A stretch of DNA of 64,000 nucleotides, taken from Acrocarpospora catenulata. GTDB lineage: Bacteria > Actinomycetota > Actinomycetes > Streptosporangiales > Streptosporangiaceae. The notes under the pieces were generated by a model. The model was not told the DNA's origin. It did not search any database and was given only the letters and a program-made list of their open reading frames with translations. Positions 5,733 to 13,699 of the stretch are shown here, piece after piece. The stretch spans positions 1-64,000 of the forward strand of contig NZ_JAHCST010000026.1 in assembly GCF_018476525.1 (NCBI RefSeq), written 5' to 3'. The translations under genes were made by a program, and so were the position numbers. Every line of letters begins with the position of its first letter. Position 1 is the stretch's first letter.

Positions 5733-8408
5733 GTGAACAGAGAAGACGGGCGTGACGGCGCGGGCCGTGGCGAGGACAACAGCGGCCAGGCCGGGAGCGG
5801 CGGGCCGGGAGAGCGCGGCGACAGCCGAGGGGGTTACCGGGACGCGTCCGGTCGGTACGGCTCACGCGACCGCGACGACCGTGGCGCACGCCCGTTCCGG
5901 GCCCGCGAAGGCGGCGCCCGTGGCGATGACCGCGGAGGCTTCGGCGGCCGGTACGGCTCGCGCGACCGGGACGACCGCGGCGGCCGCCCGTTCCGCGACG
6001 GCGACGGCCCCGGCCGTCCCTTCAACGACCGGGGAGACCGTCCCCGCCGTCCGTTCAACGACCGTGGTGAGCGGTCGTTCGGCGATCGCGGTGACCGGCC
6101 GCAGCGCACTTACGGTGATCGGGATTCGTTCCGTGGCGGTCAGTCCGGCTCCCGTGACGATCGTGGCGGGCCTCGTCGTTCCTACGGTGACCGTGGGGAC
6201 CGGCCTCAGCGTTCGTTCGGCGACGGTGGCGACCGTCCCCGCCGTCCGTTCAACGACCGGGGGGACCGCCCCCAACGCTCGTTCGGCGACGGTGGCGACC
6301 GGCCGCAGCGTACCTACGGTGATCGGGATTCGTTCCGTGGTGGCCAGTCGGGCTCCCGTGACGATCGTGGCGGGCCTCGTCGTTCCTACGGTGACCGTGG
6401 GGACCGGCCTCAGCGCTCGTTCGGTGACGGCGGCGATCGTCCTCGTCGGTCTTTCGACGACCGTGGTGACCGTGGTGAGCGGTCGTTCGGCGATCGTGGG
6501 GACCGGCCGCAGCGCACCTACGGTGATCGGGATTCGTTCCGTGGTGGCCAGTCGGGCTCCCGTGACGATCGCGGTGGGCCTCGTCGTTCCTACGGTGACC
6601 GTGGGGATCGGCCTCAGCGTTCGTTCGGTGACGGCGGTGACCGTCCTCGTCGGTCTTTCGACGACCGTGGTGACCGTGGTGAGCGGTCGTTCGGCGATCG
6701 TGGGGACCGGCCGCAGCGCACCTACGGTGATCGGGATTCGTTCCGTGGTGGCCAGTCGGGCTCTCGCGATGATCGCGGTGGGCCTCGCCGTTCCTACGGT
6801 GACCGTGGGGATCGGCCTCAGCGTTCGTTCGGTGACGGTGGCGACCGTCCCCGTCGGTCCTTCGACGACCGTGGGGACCGGGGTTCCTTCAACGACCGGC
6901 GTTCGTACGGGGACCGGGAAGGTTCGCGTGGTGGCGGTTTCGGCGGGCGGTATGGCCAGCGGGAGGACCGCGGCGGCCGTCCTTCCCGGGACGATCGTGG
7001 CGAGCGGTCCTTCAACGACCGGCCGCAGCGCCCGTACCGCGACCGGGACGACCGCGGCAGGGACCGCGATGACCGCCCGCGTCACCCCCAGGGGGACCGG
7101 CCCCGCCGATCGTTCGAGGAGCGTGGCGACCGTCCCCGGCGTCCGTTCGAGGAGCGTGAGGGGGTTCGGCCGTTCAGCAGGGAAGAGGGCGGCAGCCGTA
7201 CCCGGTATGGGAAGGAGGAGGCGCCGGCCAAGGAGCGGGAGCAACTGCCGCCGCTGGAGCCGGACATCACCCCCGACGAGCTGGACCGCGAGACCCGCGA
7301 CGAACTGCGCTCGCTTCCGGGTGACCTCGCCGACCTGGTGGCCAGCCACCTGGTGGCCACCGCACGTGCCCTGGAGCAGGACGAGCCGGAGCGCGCCTAC
7401 GAACACGCCAAGGTAGCCCGGAGGTTCGCGGCCAGGATCGGCGTCGTACGCGAGGCGGCCGGAATCGCCGCCTACCGGGCGGGGCAGTACGCGGAGGCCC
7501 TCGGCGACCTGCGGGCGGCCCGGCGGATGACCGGCTCCGACGAGTATCTCCCGATCATGGCCGACAGCGAGCGTGGCCTCGGACGGCCGGAGCGGGCGCT
7601 TGACCTGGTCAAGTCCAAGGAGGCCGAGCGGCTCGACCGGGCCGGGCGCATCGAGCTCGCGATCGTCGAGTCGGGCGCCCGCCGCGACCTCGGCCAGCAC
7701 GACGCGGCCGTGATCACGCTTCAGCGCATTCCGGAACTCCGCGACCCGCAGCCGAAGCCCTGGTCGGCCCGGCTCGCCTTCGCCTACGCCGACGCCCTGT
7801 CGGACGCGGGCCACGAGGCCGCCGCCACCGACTGGTTCGGCCGCGCCATGGCCTTCGACGAAGACGGCCAAACCGACGCCGCCGAACGCTACGCGGAACT
7901 CACCGGCGCCCTCATCGAGGACATCGAGGAGGACGAGGACGAGGAGTTCGACTCCCCAGACCTCGACGACCTCCTGGCTTCCAAGAAGCCCGACGAGCCC
8001 TCCGAGCTCACCGCCCTCGGCGACGACGACGATGAGGACGACGACGGTGACGAAGATGACGGTGACGAAGATGACGAGGAGGATGACGACGACGATGAGG
8101 ACGACGAGGACCTCACCGCCTCATCCAAGCCGGACGCCACCGACGAATCACCAACCTCCGCCGGTACGACTCCCGCCTCGGAACACCCCGAATCCGCCGA
8201 GTCCTCGGACCTAGAAGGCTCCGACGAGCCTCCCGCGGAGACCGACACCAAGCCGGAGGCGGAGACCAACACCAAGCCGGAGAAGTCGTCCGACTCGGTG
8301 GAGAAAACCTCCGACTCCTCCACCACCTTGGGCCCGGCCTTCATCGAGCCCGATTTCGGCGACGCCCCCACCGACACCTCGAAGGGCGGGCGCGGCGAAG
8401 CCTCCTAG
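5733..8408 (+). CDS. Large low-complexity protein: DR/RG-rich repeats, helical TPR-like core, polyacidic tail
   Basis: An 891-residue protein in three parts. Residues 1 to about 495 are almost entirely Gly, Arg, Asp, Ser, Phe and Tyr, with 11-residue SFGDRGDRPQR-like blocks and RGG steps. Residues about 520-735 form a helical, TPR-like region (RAYEHAKVARRFAARIG, then AYRAGQYAEALGDLRAARR), the part that looks conserved across actinobacteria. Residues 750-891 are highly acidic (runs of Asp/Glu near 770-800) and disordered. GTG at 5733 is preferred because AGAGGA sits eight bases before it; a GTG at 5709 lacks a site. The composition resembles RNA-binding or condensate-forming proteins, but function is unknown. 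Long open frames in other phases here are by-products of the repeats. Confidence 0.85.
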   Translation: MNREDGRDGAGRGEDNSGQAGSGGPGERGDSRGGYRDASGRYGSRDRDDRGARPFRAREGGARGDDRGGFGGRYGSRDRDDRGGRPFRDGDGPGRPFNDRGDRPRRPFNDRGERSFGDRGDRPQRTYGDRDSFRGGQSGSRDDRGGPRRSYGDRGDRPQRSFGDGGDRPRRPFNDRGDRPQRSFGDGGDRPQRTYGDRDSFRGGQSGSRDDRGGPRRSYGDRGDRPQRSFGDGGDRPRRSFDDRGDRGERSFGDRGDRPQRTYGDRDSFRGGQSGSRDDRGGPRRSYGDRGDRPQRSFGDGGDRPRRSFDDRGDRGERSFGDRGDRPQRTYGDRDSFRGGQSGSRDDRGGPRRSYGDRGDRPQRSFGDGGDRPRRSFDDRGDRGSFNDRRSYGDREGSRGGGFGGRYGQREDRGGRPSRDDRGERSFNDRPQRPYRDRDDRGRDRDDRPRHPQGDRPRRSFEERGDRPRRPFEEREGVRPFSREEGGSRTRYGKEEAPAKEREQLPPLEPDITPDELDRETRDELRSLPGDLADLVASHLVATARALEQDEPERAYEHAKVARRFAARIGVVREAAGIAAYRAGQYAEALGDLRAARRMTGSDEYLPIMADSERGLGRPERALDLVKSKEAERLDRAGRIELAIVESGARRDLGQHDAAVITLQRIPELRDPQPKPWSARLAFAYADALSDAGHEAAATDWFGRAMAFDEDGQTDAAERYAELTGALIEDIEEDEDEEFDSPDLDDLLASKKPDEPSELTALGDDDDEDDDGDEDDGDEDDEEDDDDDEDDEDLTASSKPDATDESPTSAGTTPASEHPESAESSDLEGSDEPPAETDTKPEAETNTKPEKSSDSVEKTSDSSTTLGPAFIEPDFGDAPTDTSKGGRGEAS
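6075..6890 (+). repeat. Four in-frame 204-bp tandem repeats
   Basis: The block GATCGGGATTCGTTCCGTGG recurs exactly 204 bp apart (GGGATT at 6121, 6325, 6529 and 6733). Each unit encodes 68 residues: an SFGDRGDRPQR block, TYGDRDSFRGG, a QSGSRDDRGGPRR block, then three more 11-residue blocks. Units 2-4 are close to identical even at third codon positions; unit 1 differs in its last 11-residue block (PFNDRGDRPQR). Such identity points to recent duplication or gene conversion. Confidence 0.93.
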
Positions 8409-8490
8409 GAAGGGCCTCCCCGCGATGGACGCCGCCAGGCGGTCCGCATCGCGATAAGAACCGCGGAAGAGCCGCGGAAAGAGCACAACC

Positions 8491-8519
8491 GGGACCACGA
8501 CGGTGAACGTCGTGGTCCC
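8491..8519. terminator. Bidirectional terminator between convergent genes
   Basis: A perfect 12-bp stem (8491-8502 with 8508-8519) closes a 5-base loop, and GAGC/GCTC arms extend it. It lies between the ends of the repeat-protein gene and the MarR gene. Confidence 0.85.
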
Positions 8520-8526
8520 GCTCTTA

Positions 8527-8994
8527 TCAGTGCGTGCCGAAGCGCAGGGCCCGCGCGCACACGGTCAGCCCGGCCGCCAGCGTCTCGCGGGTCGTGTCGT
8601 CGACCCCCGTGAGCATGACCGACTCGATGTCGTCGAGCGACCGGTCGCATTTCCGCAGCACCGATCGTCCCTCGGCGGTGAGCCGGGCGCAGCGCACCCG
8701 GCCACCGTCCGGATGGGGGTCGCGGCGGATCAGCCGCCGCCGTTCGAGGTCGAGGATGATGAGGTTCATGGCCTGCGGTGTGACGAAGGCGATGCGGGCC
8801 AGCTCCGCCGAGGACACCCCCTCGCGGGTCCGCAGTTCGCTGAGGGCCATGTACTCCGTCGTAGTGACGCCGTGCCGAGCCAGCGCGTCGTCCAGGTGGG
8901 CGCGGATGTGGCGTTCCAGCCGGAACACCAGGTAGCTCAGACGCGGTGCGGGTGTCGTCGGCCGGGCGGCCGAAGGGGTGGGGGAGGGGGTCAC
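8527..8994 (-). CDS. MarR family transcriptional regulator
   Basis: A 155-residue protein with a Pro/Thr-rich leader of about 17 residues and then a full MarR fold: dimerisation helix, winged helix (SSAELARIAFVTPQAMNLIILDLE, recognition helix near residues 65-90) and an RRDPHPDGGRVR wing. GTG at 8994 is the only plausible start, though no clear ribosome site precedes it. It diverges from the secreted esterase gene across a 253-bp region holding an ideal MarR-type palindrome at 9041-9057. MarR proteins such as CouR control hydroxycinnamate catabolism by sensing the CoA thioester, which would suit the genes nearby; that link is inference. Confidence 0.9.
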   Translation of the reverse strand: MTPSPTPSAARPTTPAPRLSYLVFRLERHIRAHLDDALARHGVTTTEYMALSELRTREGVSSAELARIAFVTPQAMNLIILDLERRRLIRRDPHPDGGRVRCARLTAEGRSVLRKCDRSLDDIESVMLTGVDDTTRETLAAGLTVCARALRFGTH

Positions 8995-9017
8995 CCGACG
9001 ACCATACCGCGCGATCG

Positions 9018-9073
9018 CGAAATGTAAGTTTCGCCGTCGATATCAAGGTAATTGATAACAAGTAAATTGATAC
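9018..9073. promoter_or_regulatory. Candidate MarR operator region
   Basis: The palindrome TATCAAggtaaTTGATA (9041-9057) has the size and symmetry of a MarR site. A half-copy, GTAAATTGATA, follows at 9062-9072. A second palindrome, CGAAAtgtaagTTTCG, lies at 9018-9033, closer to the MarR start. The AT-rich tract stands out strongly in this GC-rich DNA and lies between the divergent MarR and esterase genes. Confidence 0.7.
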
Positions 9074-9247
9074 CCAGCGGAAACGTATCCGCTTCCGGCG
9101 GACGTGGTCTCACCTGCTCCCGCCCTTCCTTGACGCCTGTGGAAGGCGCTTCTATACCGGCTGACGTAAGGAACCTTAGATCCGGCGGCTCCCTGCCCGG
9201 TGCCCCGATCAGTGGAAAACGCCGTAATCCAAGCAGAGGAGAAGCGG

Positions 9248-10546
9248 ATGAAGCGATTAGTCGCGACGCTCACCGGCGTCTGCGTCGCGGTAATGTGCGC
9301 CGTCGTGAGCCTGGTATTCACGCCCCCCGCCGTCGCGGCCACCCTGACCGAGGTGACCAACTTCGGCGCCAACCCCGGAAACCTGCGCATGTACGTGTAC
9401 GTGCCGAACAACGCCCCGCAGAACGCGGCGATCGTCATGGCCCTGCACACCTGCGGAGGTTCGGGCCCCGGCTTCTACTCCTCCACCGAGTTCGCTTCGC
9501 TGGCCGACCGGTACGGCTTCATCGTGATCTTCCCGTCGGCGTCGAACAAGAAGTCCAACTGTTTCGACAACTGGTCCGACGCGTCGAAGGTGCGGGGCGG
9601 CCAGACCGACCCGGTGTCGCTCATGTCCATGGTGACCTACGCCCAGCAGCAGTACCGCGGTGACCCGAACCGGGTGTTCATGACCGGCGCCTCCTCGGGC
9701 GGAATGATGACCAACGCCATGGCCGCTCTCTATCCTGAGGTGGTCAAGGCGGGCGCGGCCTTCATGGGAGTCCCCTTCACCTGCTTCCCCAACGAGGCGG
9801 CCTACCAGCCGGGAGGCAACTCCGCCCCGTGTGTGGGCATCTCCGCCCAGCAATGGGGCGACCGGGTGCGTAACGCCAATCCCAGCTACCGCGGACCGTG
9901 GCCGCGCATGCAGCTCTGGCACGGCACCAACGACACCGTGGTCGCCTACTCCGAACTGGAGGAGGAGATCAAGCAGTGGACGAACGTGCACGGCCTGAGC
10001 CAGACGCCCACGAGTTCGGACACGCCGCAGTCCGGCTGGAACCGCCGCCGCTACACCGACAGTTCTGGCACGGTGCGGGTCGAGGCGTACAGCATCCAGG
10101 GGGCGGGCCACACGCTCCCGGCGGGCGGCATGGCCGCCCAGGCCATCCAGTTCTTCGGCCTCACCGGCGGCAACCCCAGCCCCTCCCCGTCCCCGTCCCC
10201 GTCTCCCAGCCCCAGCCCGTCGAACCCGCCGGGTACCACGTGCCGGGTCACCTACGTCCCCAACTCCTGGAACAACGGCTTCACGGCCAACATCACAGTC
10301 GCGAACACCGGCGCCTCCATCGTCAACGGCTGGACCGTCACCTGGACCTGGGCGGGCAACCAGCAGGTCACCAACGCCTGGAACGCCACCGTCACCCAGT
10401 CCGGCAACCAGGTCACCGCGCGCAACCTCTCCTACAACGCTGCCATCCCCGCGGGCGGCCAGACCGACTTCGGGTTCCAGGGCACCTACAGCGGCAGTAA
10501 CGTCGCCCCGACCCGGTTCACCCTGAACGGCACGGTCTGCGCCTAA
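9248..10546 (+). CDS. Secreted CE1-type esterase (PHB depolymerase family) with C-terminal CBM2
   Basis: A 432-residue exported enzyme. A signal peptide (1-30, cleavage after AVA) leads into an alpha/beta-hydrolase of the CE1/LpqC type, with the nucleophile elbow GASSGG near residue 150, an Asp in HGTNDTVV near 225 and a His in GAGHTLP near 290. A Pro-Ser linker (about 312-332) joins a family 2 carbohydrate-binding module (about 335-432) with the surface tryptophans NSWNNGF, VNGWTVTW and NAWNA. The family includes acetylxylan and feruloyl esterases, and the CBM2 argues for a plant cell-wall substrate rather than PHB. ATG at 9248 follows AGAGGAGAAG. Confidence 0.9.
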   Translation: MKRLVATLTGVCVAVMCAVVSLVFTPPAVAATLTEVTNFGANPGNLRMYVYVPNNAPQNAAIVMALHTCGGSGPGFYSSTEFASLADRYGFIVIFPSASNKKSNCFDNWSDASKVRGGQTDPVSLMSMVTYAQQQYRGDPNRVFMTGASSGGMMTNAMAALYPEVVKAGAAFMGVPFTCFPNEAAYQPGGNSAPCVGISAQQWGDRVRNANPSYRGPWPRMQLWHGTNDTVVAYSELEEEIKQWTNVHGLSQTPTSSDTPQSGWNRRRYTDSSGTVRVEAYSIQGAGHTLPAGGMAAQAIQFFGLTGGNPSPSPSPSPSPSPSPSNPPGTTCRVTYVPNSWNNGFTANITVANTGASIVNGWTVTWTWAGNQQVTNAWNATVTQSGNQVTARNLSYNAAIPAGGQTDFGFQGTYSGSNVAPTRFTLNGTVCA

Positions 10547-10557
10547 CTCTCCGGAAC

Positions 10558-10590
10558 CTCGGCCGTGGGTGGCACGGACCCGCGGCCGAG
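10558..10590. terminator. Terminator between the convergent esterase and PaaX genes
   Basis: CTCGGCCG (10558-10565) pairs with CGGCCGAG (10583-10590). A T-G pair and four more pairs (GGGT with ACCC) make a 13-bp stem with a 7-base loop. It serves both converging transcripts. Confidence 0.8.
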
Positions 10591-10621
10591 TCCGCCCGGG
10601 AAACACCGGCCGACGCCCGGG

Positions 10622-11455
10622 TCAGACGGTCAGCTGGTCCAGGACGTCGGCGGCCAGCCTGGCGGCCGACGCGTCGTACTCTCCGGCGAGCCTGTGGAAG
10701 GTCCGCTCGGCCCGGATCGCCGGCCAGTCCTCGGGCAGGTGCTCGGCCGGCAGGTGGGGATCCTGCCGGACGAGCTGCAGCCAGTCGGTGTGCAGGAACA
10801 GCTGCCGCGCGAGGTCGTCCGGCGTGCCGGGCGGTGGCCGGGAGGTGTCCCACTGGGTGAGGAAGGCCTGGTAGCGCCGGGCGATCTGCTCGATGTCGAA
10901 TGCCTTCCTGACCAGGTCGGCCGCCTCGGTCGGCTGGAACGCCCTGGCGGTCAGCACGGTCACGTGGTCGCCCAGTTCCAGGGAGGCGAGCACGCTGGTG
11001 ACGTCCTTGACGCCCGGCGCGATCCACAGCCCGCTGTGCAGCAGGCCGAATCCGTTCCAGGTGAGGCGGGAGCGCAGGTCGTGCCGGGTGCCGCGGCGGC
11101 TGTCCGGCAGCGAGAACGCGACGAGCGTCCAGGTGCCGTCCCAGTCGCGGTTGACCGCACCGGTCTCCCACACCCGCCGCCGCCCGTCCTCCAGCACCTC
11201 CACGGCGCGCGGGGTGAGCCCGAAGTACACCTTCCGTCCCCGCCGATGCCGTTCCAGCAGGTTCCGCTTCACCATGCGGGCGAGCGTCGACCTTACCGCC
11301 TCCTCGGAGACGCCGAGGCGCGCGAACACGTCGATGACGCTGCCGGAGTAGATGGCGACGTCGCGGTGGAGCGCGTAGATGCCGAGAAAGCTGAACATCA
11401 GGGACTGCGGGCGCACGGACGTGGCCGTCTGCTCCTCTTCGCCGCCGTGGATCAC
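10622..11455 (-). CDS. PaaX family transcriptional regulator
   Basis: A 277-residue protein with the PaaX layout: N-terminal winged helix (SLMFSFLGIYALHRDVAIYS, then EEAVRSTLARMVKRNLLER), a central domain opening WDGTWTLVAFSLP, and a C-terminal effector domain with LFLHTDWLQLVRQDPHLP. PaaX proteins repress aromatic catabolism genes and respond to aryl-CoA thioesters such as phenylacetyl-CoA. GTG at 11455 is the likeliest start, placing about 18 residues before the first helix; it has no strong ribosome site. It diverges from the broken amidohydrolase and the MFS-ligase genes, which are its probable targets. Confidence 0.88.
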   Translation of the reverse strand: MIHGGEEEQTATSVRPQSLMFSFLGIYALHRDVAIYSGSVIDVFARLGVSEEAVRSTLARMVKRNLLERHRRGRKVYFGLTPRAVEVLEDGRRRVWETGAVNRDWDGTWTLVAFSLPDSRRGTRHDLRSRLTWNGFGLLHSGLWIAPGVKDVTSVLASLELGDHVTVLTARAFQPTEAADLVRKAFDIEQIARRYQAFLTQWDTSRPPPGTPDDLARQLFLHTDWLQLVRQDPHLPAEHLPEDWPAIRAERTFHRLAGEYDASAARLAADVLDQLTV

Positions 11456-11492
11456 AGCAGCAGGGTAGACGCTCTCGATGTGATGCAGAACT

Positions 11493-11522
11493 TTGACCGT
11501 GGTTACATTAGTGCCATAGATT
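11493..11522 (+). promoter_or_regulatory. Candidate promoter for the amidohydrolase pseudogene
   Basis: TTGACC at 11493 and TAGATT at 11517 are 18 bp apart, close to the main sigma factor pattern. The start codon follows at 11540. The intact promoter suggests the coding region decayed recently. Confidence 0.5.
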
Positions 11523-11539
11523 CGAGCGTGGGAGCCGAC

Positions 11540-12201
11540 ATGCCGTCCATGGACGTCGACGAACTGGTCGCGATCGACGTGCACACGCACGCCGAGGTTT
11601 CCGCCGCGGGGCACGCCTCGCTCAGTCCCGAACTGCTCGAAGCCTCGGCGGCGTATTTCAAGGAGCACCCGAGGCCGGCCGTTCCCGAGATCGCCGCCTA
11701 CTACCGGGCGCGGAGGATGGCGGCGGTGGTGTTCACCGTCGACGCCGAGCACGCCACCGGCCACCCGCGCATCTCCAGCGAGGAGATCGCCGAGAGCTGC
11801 GCCGCGCACGCGGACGTGCTGATCCCCTTCGGGTGCGTCGATCCGTGCTGGTGGACGACGTCGCCGTGGACTTCCCCGAGCTGAAGATCATCCTGGCCCA
11901 CCCCTCCTTTCCCTGGCAGGACGAGGCGCTGGCCGTCGCCACGCACAAGCCGCAGGTGCACATCGACCTGTCCGGGTGGTCGCCCAGATACTTCCCGCCG
12001 CAGCTCGTCCGGTACGCGAACACGCTCCTGCAGGACAAGGTGCTCTTCGGGTCCGACTACCCGGTCATCACCCCGGACCGCTGGCTCGCCGACTTCGCGG
12101 CACTCGACATCAGGCCCGAGGTCCGCGCCAAGATCCTCAAAGGCAACGCCGTACGCCTGCTCGGGCTCGGCGCCCGAATGTTTCCACGGCCCACCACCTA
12201 G
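11540..12201 (+). pseudogene. Amidohydrolase-family gene with internal deletion and frameshift
   Basis: The first 102 codons (MDVDELVAIDVHTHAE, with the HTH metal motif) match the start of the amidohydrolases that cleave 4-hydroxyphenyl-beta-ketoacyl-CoA. At about 11846 the reading frame changes and the sequence resumes at the family's C-terminal third (VDDVAVDFPELKIILAHPSF, then DLSGWSPRYFPP and KVLFGSDYP), ending at 12201. Judged by family layout, some 70-85 residues that carry central metal and substrate residues are missing. The first frame stops at 11884. A loss of this size with a frame change cannot be a single-base sequencing error. Intact proteins would be about 280-290 residues. Confidence 0.85.
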
Positions 12202-12214
12202 GCGCGGAAGGAAA

Positions 12215-12246
12215 GTCCTGGTCAGGAGCCCTGCGAGGACCAGGAC
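12215..12246 (+). terminator. Hairpin after the amidohydrolase pseudogene
   Basis: GTCCTGGTC (12215-12223) pairs with GACCAGGAC (12238-12246) around a 14-base loop. No T-tract follows. It sits just before the MFS promoter and would separate the two transcripts. Confidence 0.6.
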
Positions 12247-12280
12247 ACCGGCTCCGGCCACCCCCACTTTGGGCAAACTA

Positions 12281-12309
12281 TTGACGTCCGTTACAAATAT
12301 GCCTAACCT
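12281..12309 (+). promoter_or_regulatory. Promoter for the MFS-ligase operon
   Basis: TTGACG (12281-12286), a 17-bp spacer and TAACCT (12304-12309) fit the main actinobacterial sigma factor well. The MFS start codon follows 37 bases later. Confidence 0.6.
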
Positions 12310-12346
12310 CCGGGGCGACCACTCGTGCAGGACGAGGAGCCCGGAC

Positions 12347-13687
12347 ATGCCGAACCCGCCGGTCAGATCCCCCGCCCAGATCCAGCTCCGCCGCGCGGTG
12401 GCCGCCGGCTTCGTGGGAAGCGTCATCGAGTACTACGACTTCCTGCTGTACGCCACCGCCTCGGCCGTGGTGTTCAACAAGGTCTTCTTCTCCGACCTCG
12501 ACCCGCTCGCGGCGACGGTCGCCAGCTTCGGCACGTTCGCCACGGGCTACCTCGCCAGGCCGTTGGGCGGAGTCGTCTTCGGCCACTTCGGCGACCGGCT
12601 CGGACGCAAGCGCATGCTGGTGCTGACCATGGTCCTGATGGGGGCCGCCAGCTTCCTCATCGGCCTGCTTCCCACGTACGGGCAGATCGGCGTCCTCGCC
12701 CCCATCGCCTTGGTCGCGCTCCGGATCGTGCAGGGGATCGCGATCGGCGGCGAGTGGGGCGGCGCCGTCCTGCTGGCCGCCGAGCACGCGACCGGCCGGC
12801 GCGGTCTGTGGGCGAGCTTCACCAACGCCGGCGCCCCCTTCGGCATGGTCCTGTCCACGGGAGTGCTCACCGGCACGGCCGCCGTCCTGGACGAGTCGGC
12901 CTTCCTGAGCTGGGGCTGGCGGGTCCCGTTCCTGATCAGCGTCGTCCTGCTGGCGGTCGGGCTGTTCGTCCGGCTGCGGGTGCGGGAGACCCCGGTGTTC
13001 GAGGCCGCCGGGGACCGCCCCGCCCGGACGCCGCTGCTCGAGGTGGTCCGCGACCGCCCGAAGGCCCTGCTGCTCGGGGTGGGCGTCGGACTGTCGGCCT
13101 TCGTGGCCCAGGGCACGCTCACCACCTATCTCATCGCCTACGGCGTACGCGCCGGCTTTCCACGGCAGGCCGTACTGAACGGCCTCACCATCTCCTCGGC
13201 ACTGGCGGTGCTGGGCATCATCGGGTGGTCGGCCCTGTCGGACCGGGTGGGCCGCCGCCCGGTCGTGCTGGCCGGCGCGCTGCTCATGGCCGGGTTCGGC
13301 TTCGTCCTGTTCCCGATGGTGAACACCGGCAGCACGGCCGTGCTGACCCTCGCGCTCGTGCTGGGCCAGGCGGTCATCCACCCGTTGATGTACGGCCCGC
13401 TCGCGGCGCTGTATCCGGAACTGTTCGCCACCAGGAGCAGGTACACGGGAGCCTCGCTGGGTTACCAGCTCGCCGGTCTCGGCGCGGGTCTGGGGCCGCT
13501 GTTCTTCGCCCAGCTGGACGCGGCGTCGGGCGGCGGCGGGACGACCATGATCTCGGTGATCATCGCGGGCTGCTGCCTGCTGACCGTGGTCTGCGTCCTG
13601 GCGCTGCGCGAGACCAGCAGCCACGATCTGACCTCGGCCGCACCCGCGGCGGCCTCCGGTCGCGGCGCCGGGACGCCGGCCGCCTGA
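12347..13687 (+). CDS. MFS transporter, metabolite:H+ symporter (MHS) type
   Basis: A 446-residue membrane protein with about 12 helices. It shows the family signature GHFGDRLGRKRML in the loop after helix 2, the GGEWGGA motif of shikimate/alpha-ketoglutarate-type symporters near residue 135, and a second DRVGRRP loop in the second half. MHS carriers import organic and aromatic acids with protons. ATG at 12347 follows GAGGAGCCC; a longer frame from 12269 runs into the promoter. It sits 12 bases before the acyl-CoA ligase, so it probably imports the acid that the ligase activates. Confidence 0.88.
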   Translation: MPNPPVRSPAQIQLRRAVAAGFVGSVIEYYDFLLYATASAVVFNKVFFSDLDPLAATVASFGTFATGYLARPLGGVVFGHFGDRLGRKRMLVLTMVLMGAASFLIGLLPTYGQIGVLAPIALVALRIVQGIAIGGEWGGAVLLAAEHATGRRGLWASFTNAGAPFGMVLSTGVLTGTAAVLDESAFLSWGWRVPFLISVVLLAVGLFVRLRVRETPVFEAAGDRPARTPLLEVVRDRPKALLLGVGVGLSAFVAQGTLTTYLIAYGVRAGFPRQAVLNGLTISSALAVLGIIGWSALSDRVGRRPVVLAGALLMAGFGFVLFPMVNTGSTAVLTLALVLGQAVIHPLMYGPLAALYPELFATRSRYTGASLGYQLAGLGAGLGPLFFAQLDAASGGGGTTMISVIIAGCCLLTVVCVLALRETSSHDLTSAAPAAASGRGAGTPAA

Positions 13688-13699
13688 CGGGAGTCCCGG

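Noticed and set aside
5752..7871. Very long open frames in other phases of the repeat gene (554 residues forward, 669 residues reverse).
   Set aside because: They result from the GC-rich 204-bp repeats, have no ribosome site, and their products are Thr/Val/Arg low-complexity sequence unlike any family.
9142..9152. GAAGGCGCTTC before the esterase as a LacI-type cellulose operator.
   Set aside because: It is short, has an off-centre symmetry and does not match the TGGGAGCGCTCCCA type site known for CebR-like repressors.
10177..10220. CCCCGTCC-type repeats in the esterase gene.
   Set aside because: They encode the ordinary Pro-Ser linker between the catalytic domain and the CBM2, not a separate element.
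11846..11848. A programmed frameshift joining the two amidohydrolase frames.
   Set aside because: There is no slippery sequence, and a frame change alone would not restore the missing central residues.
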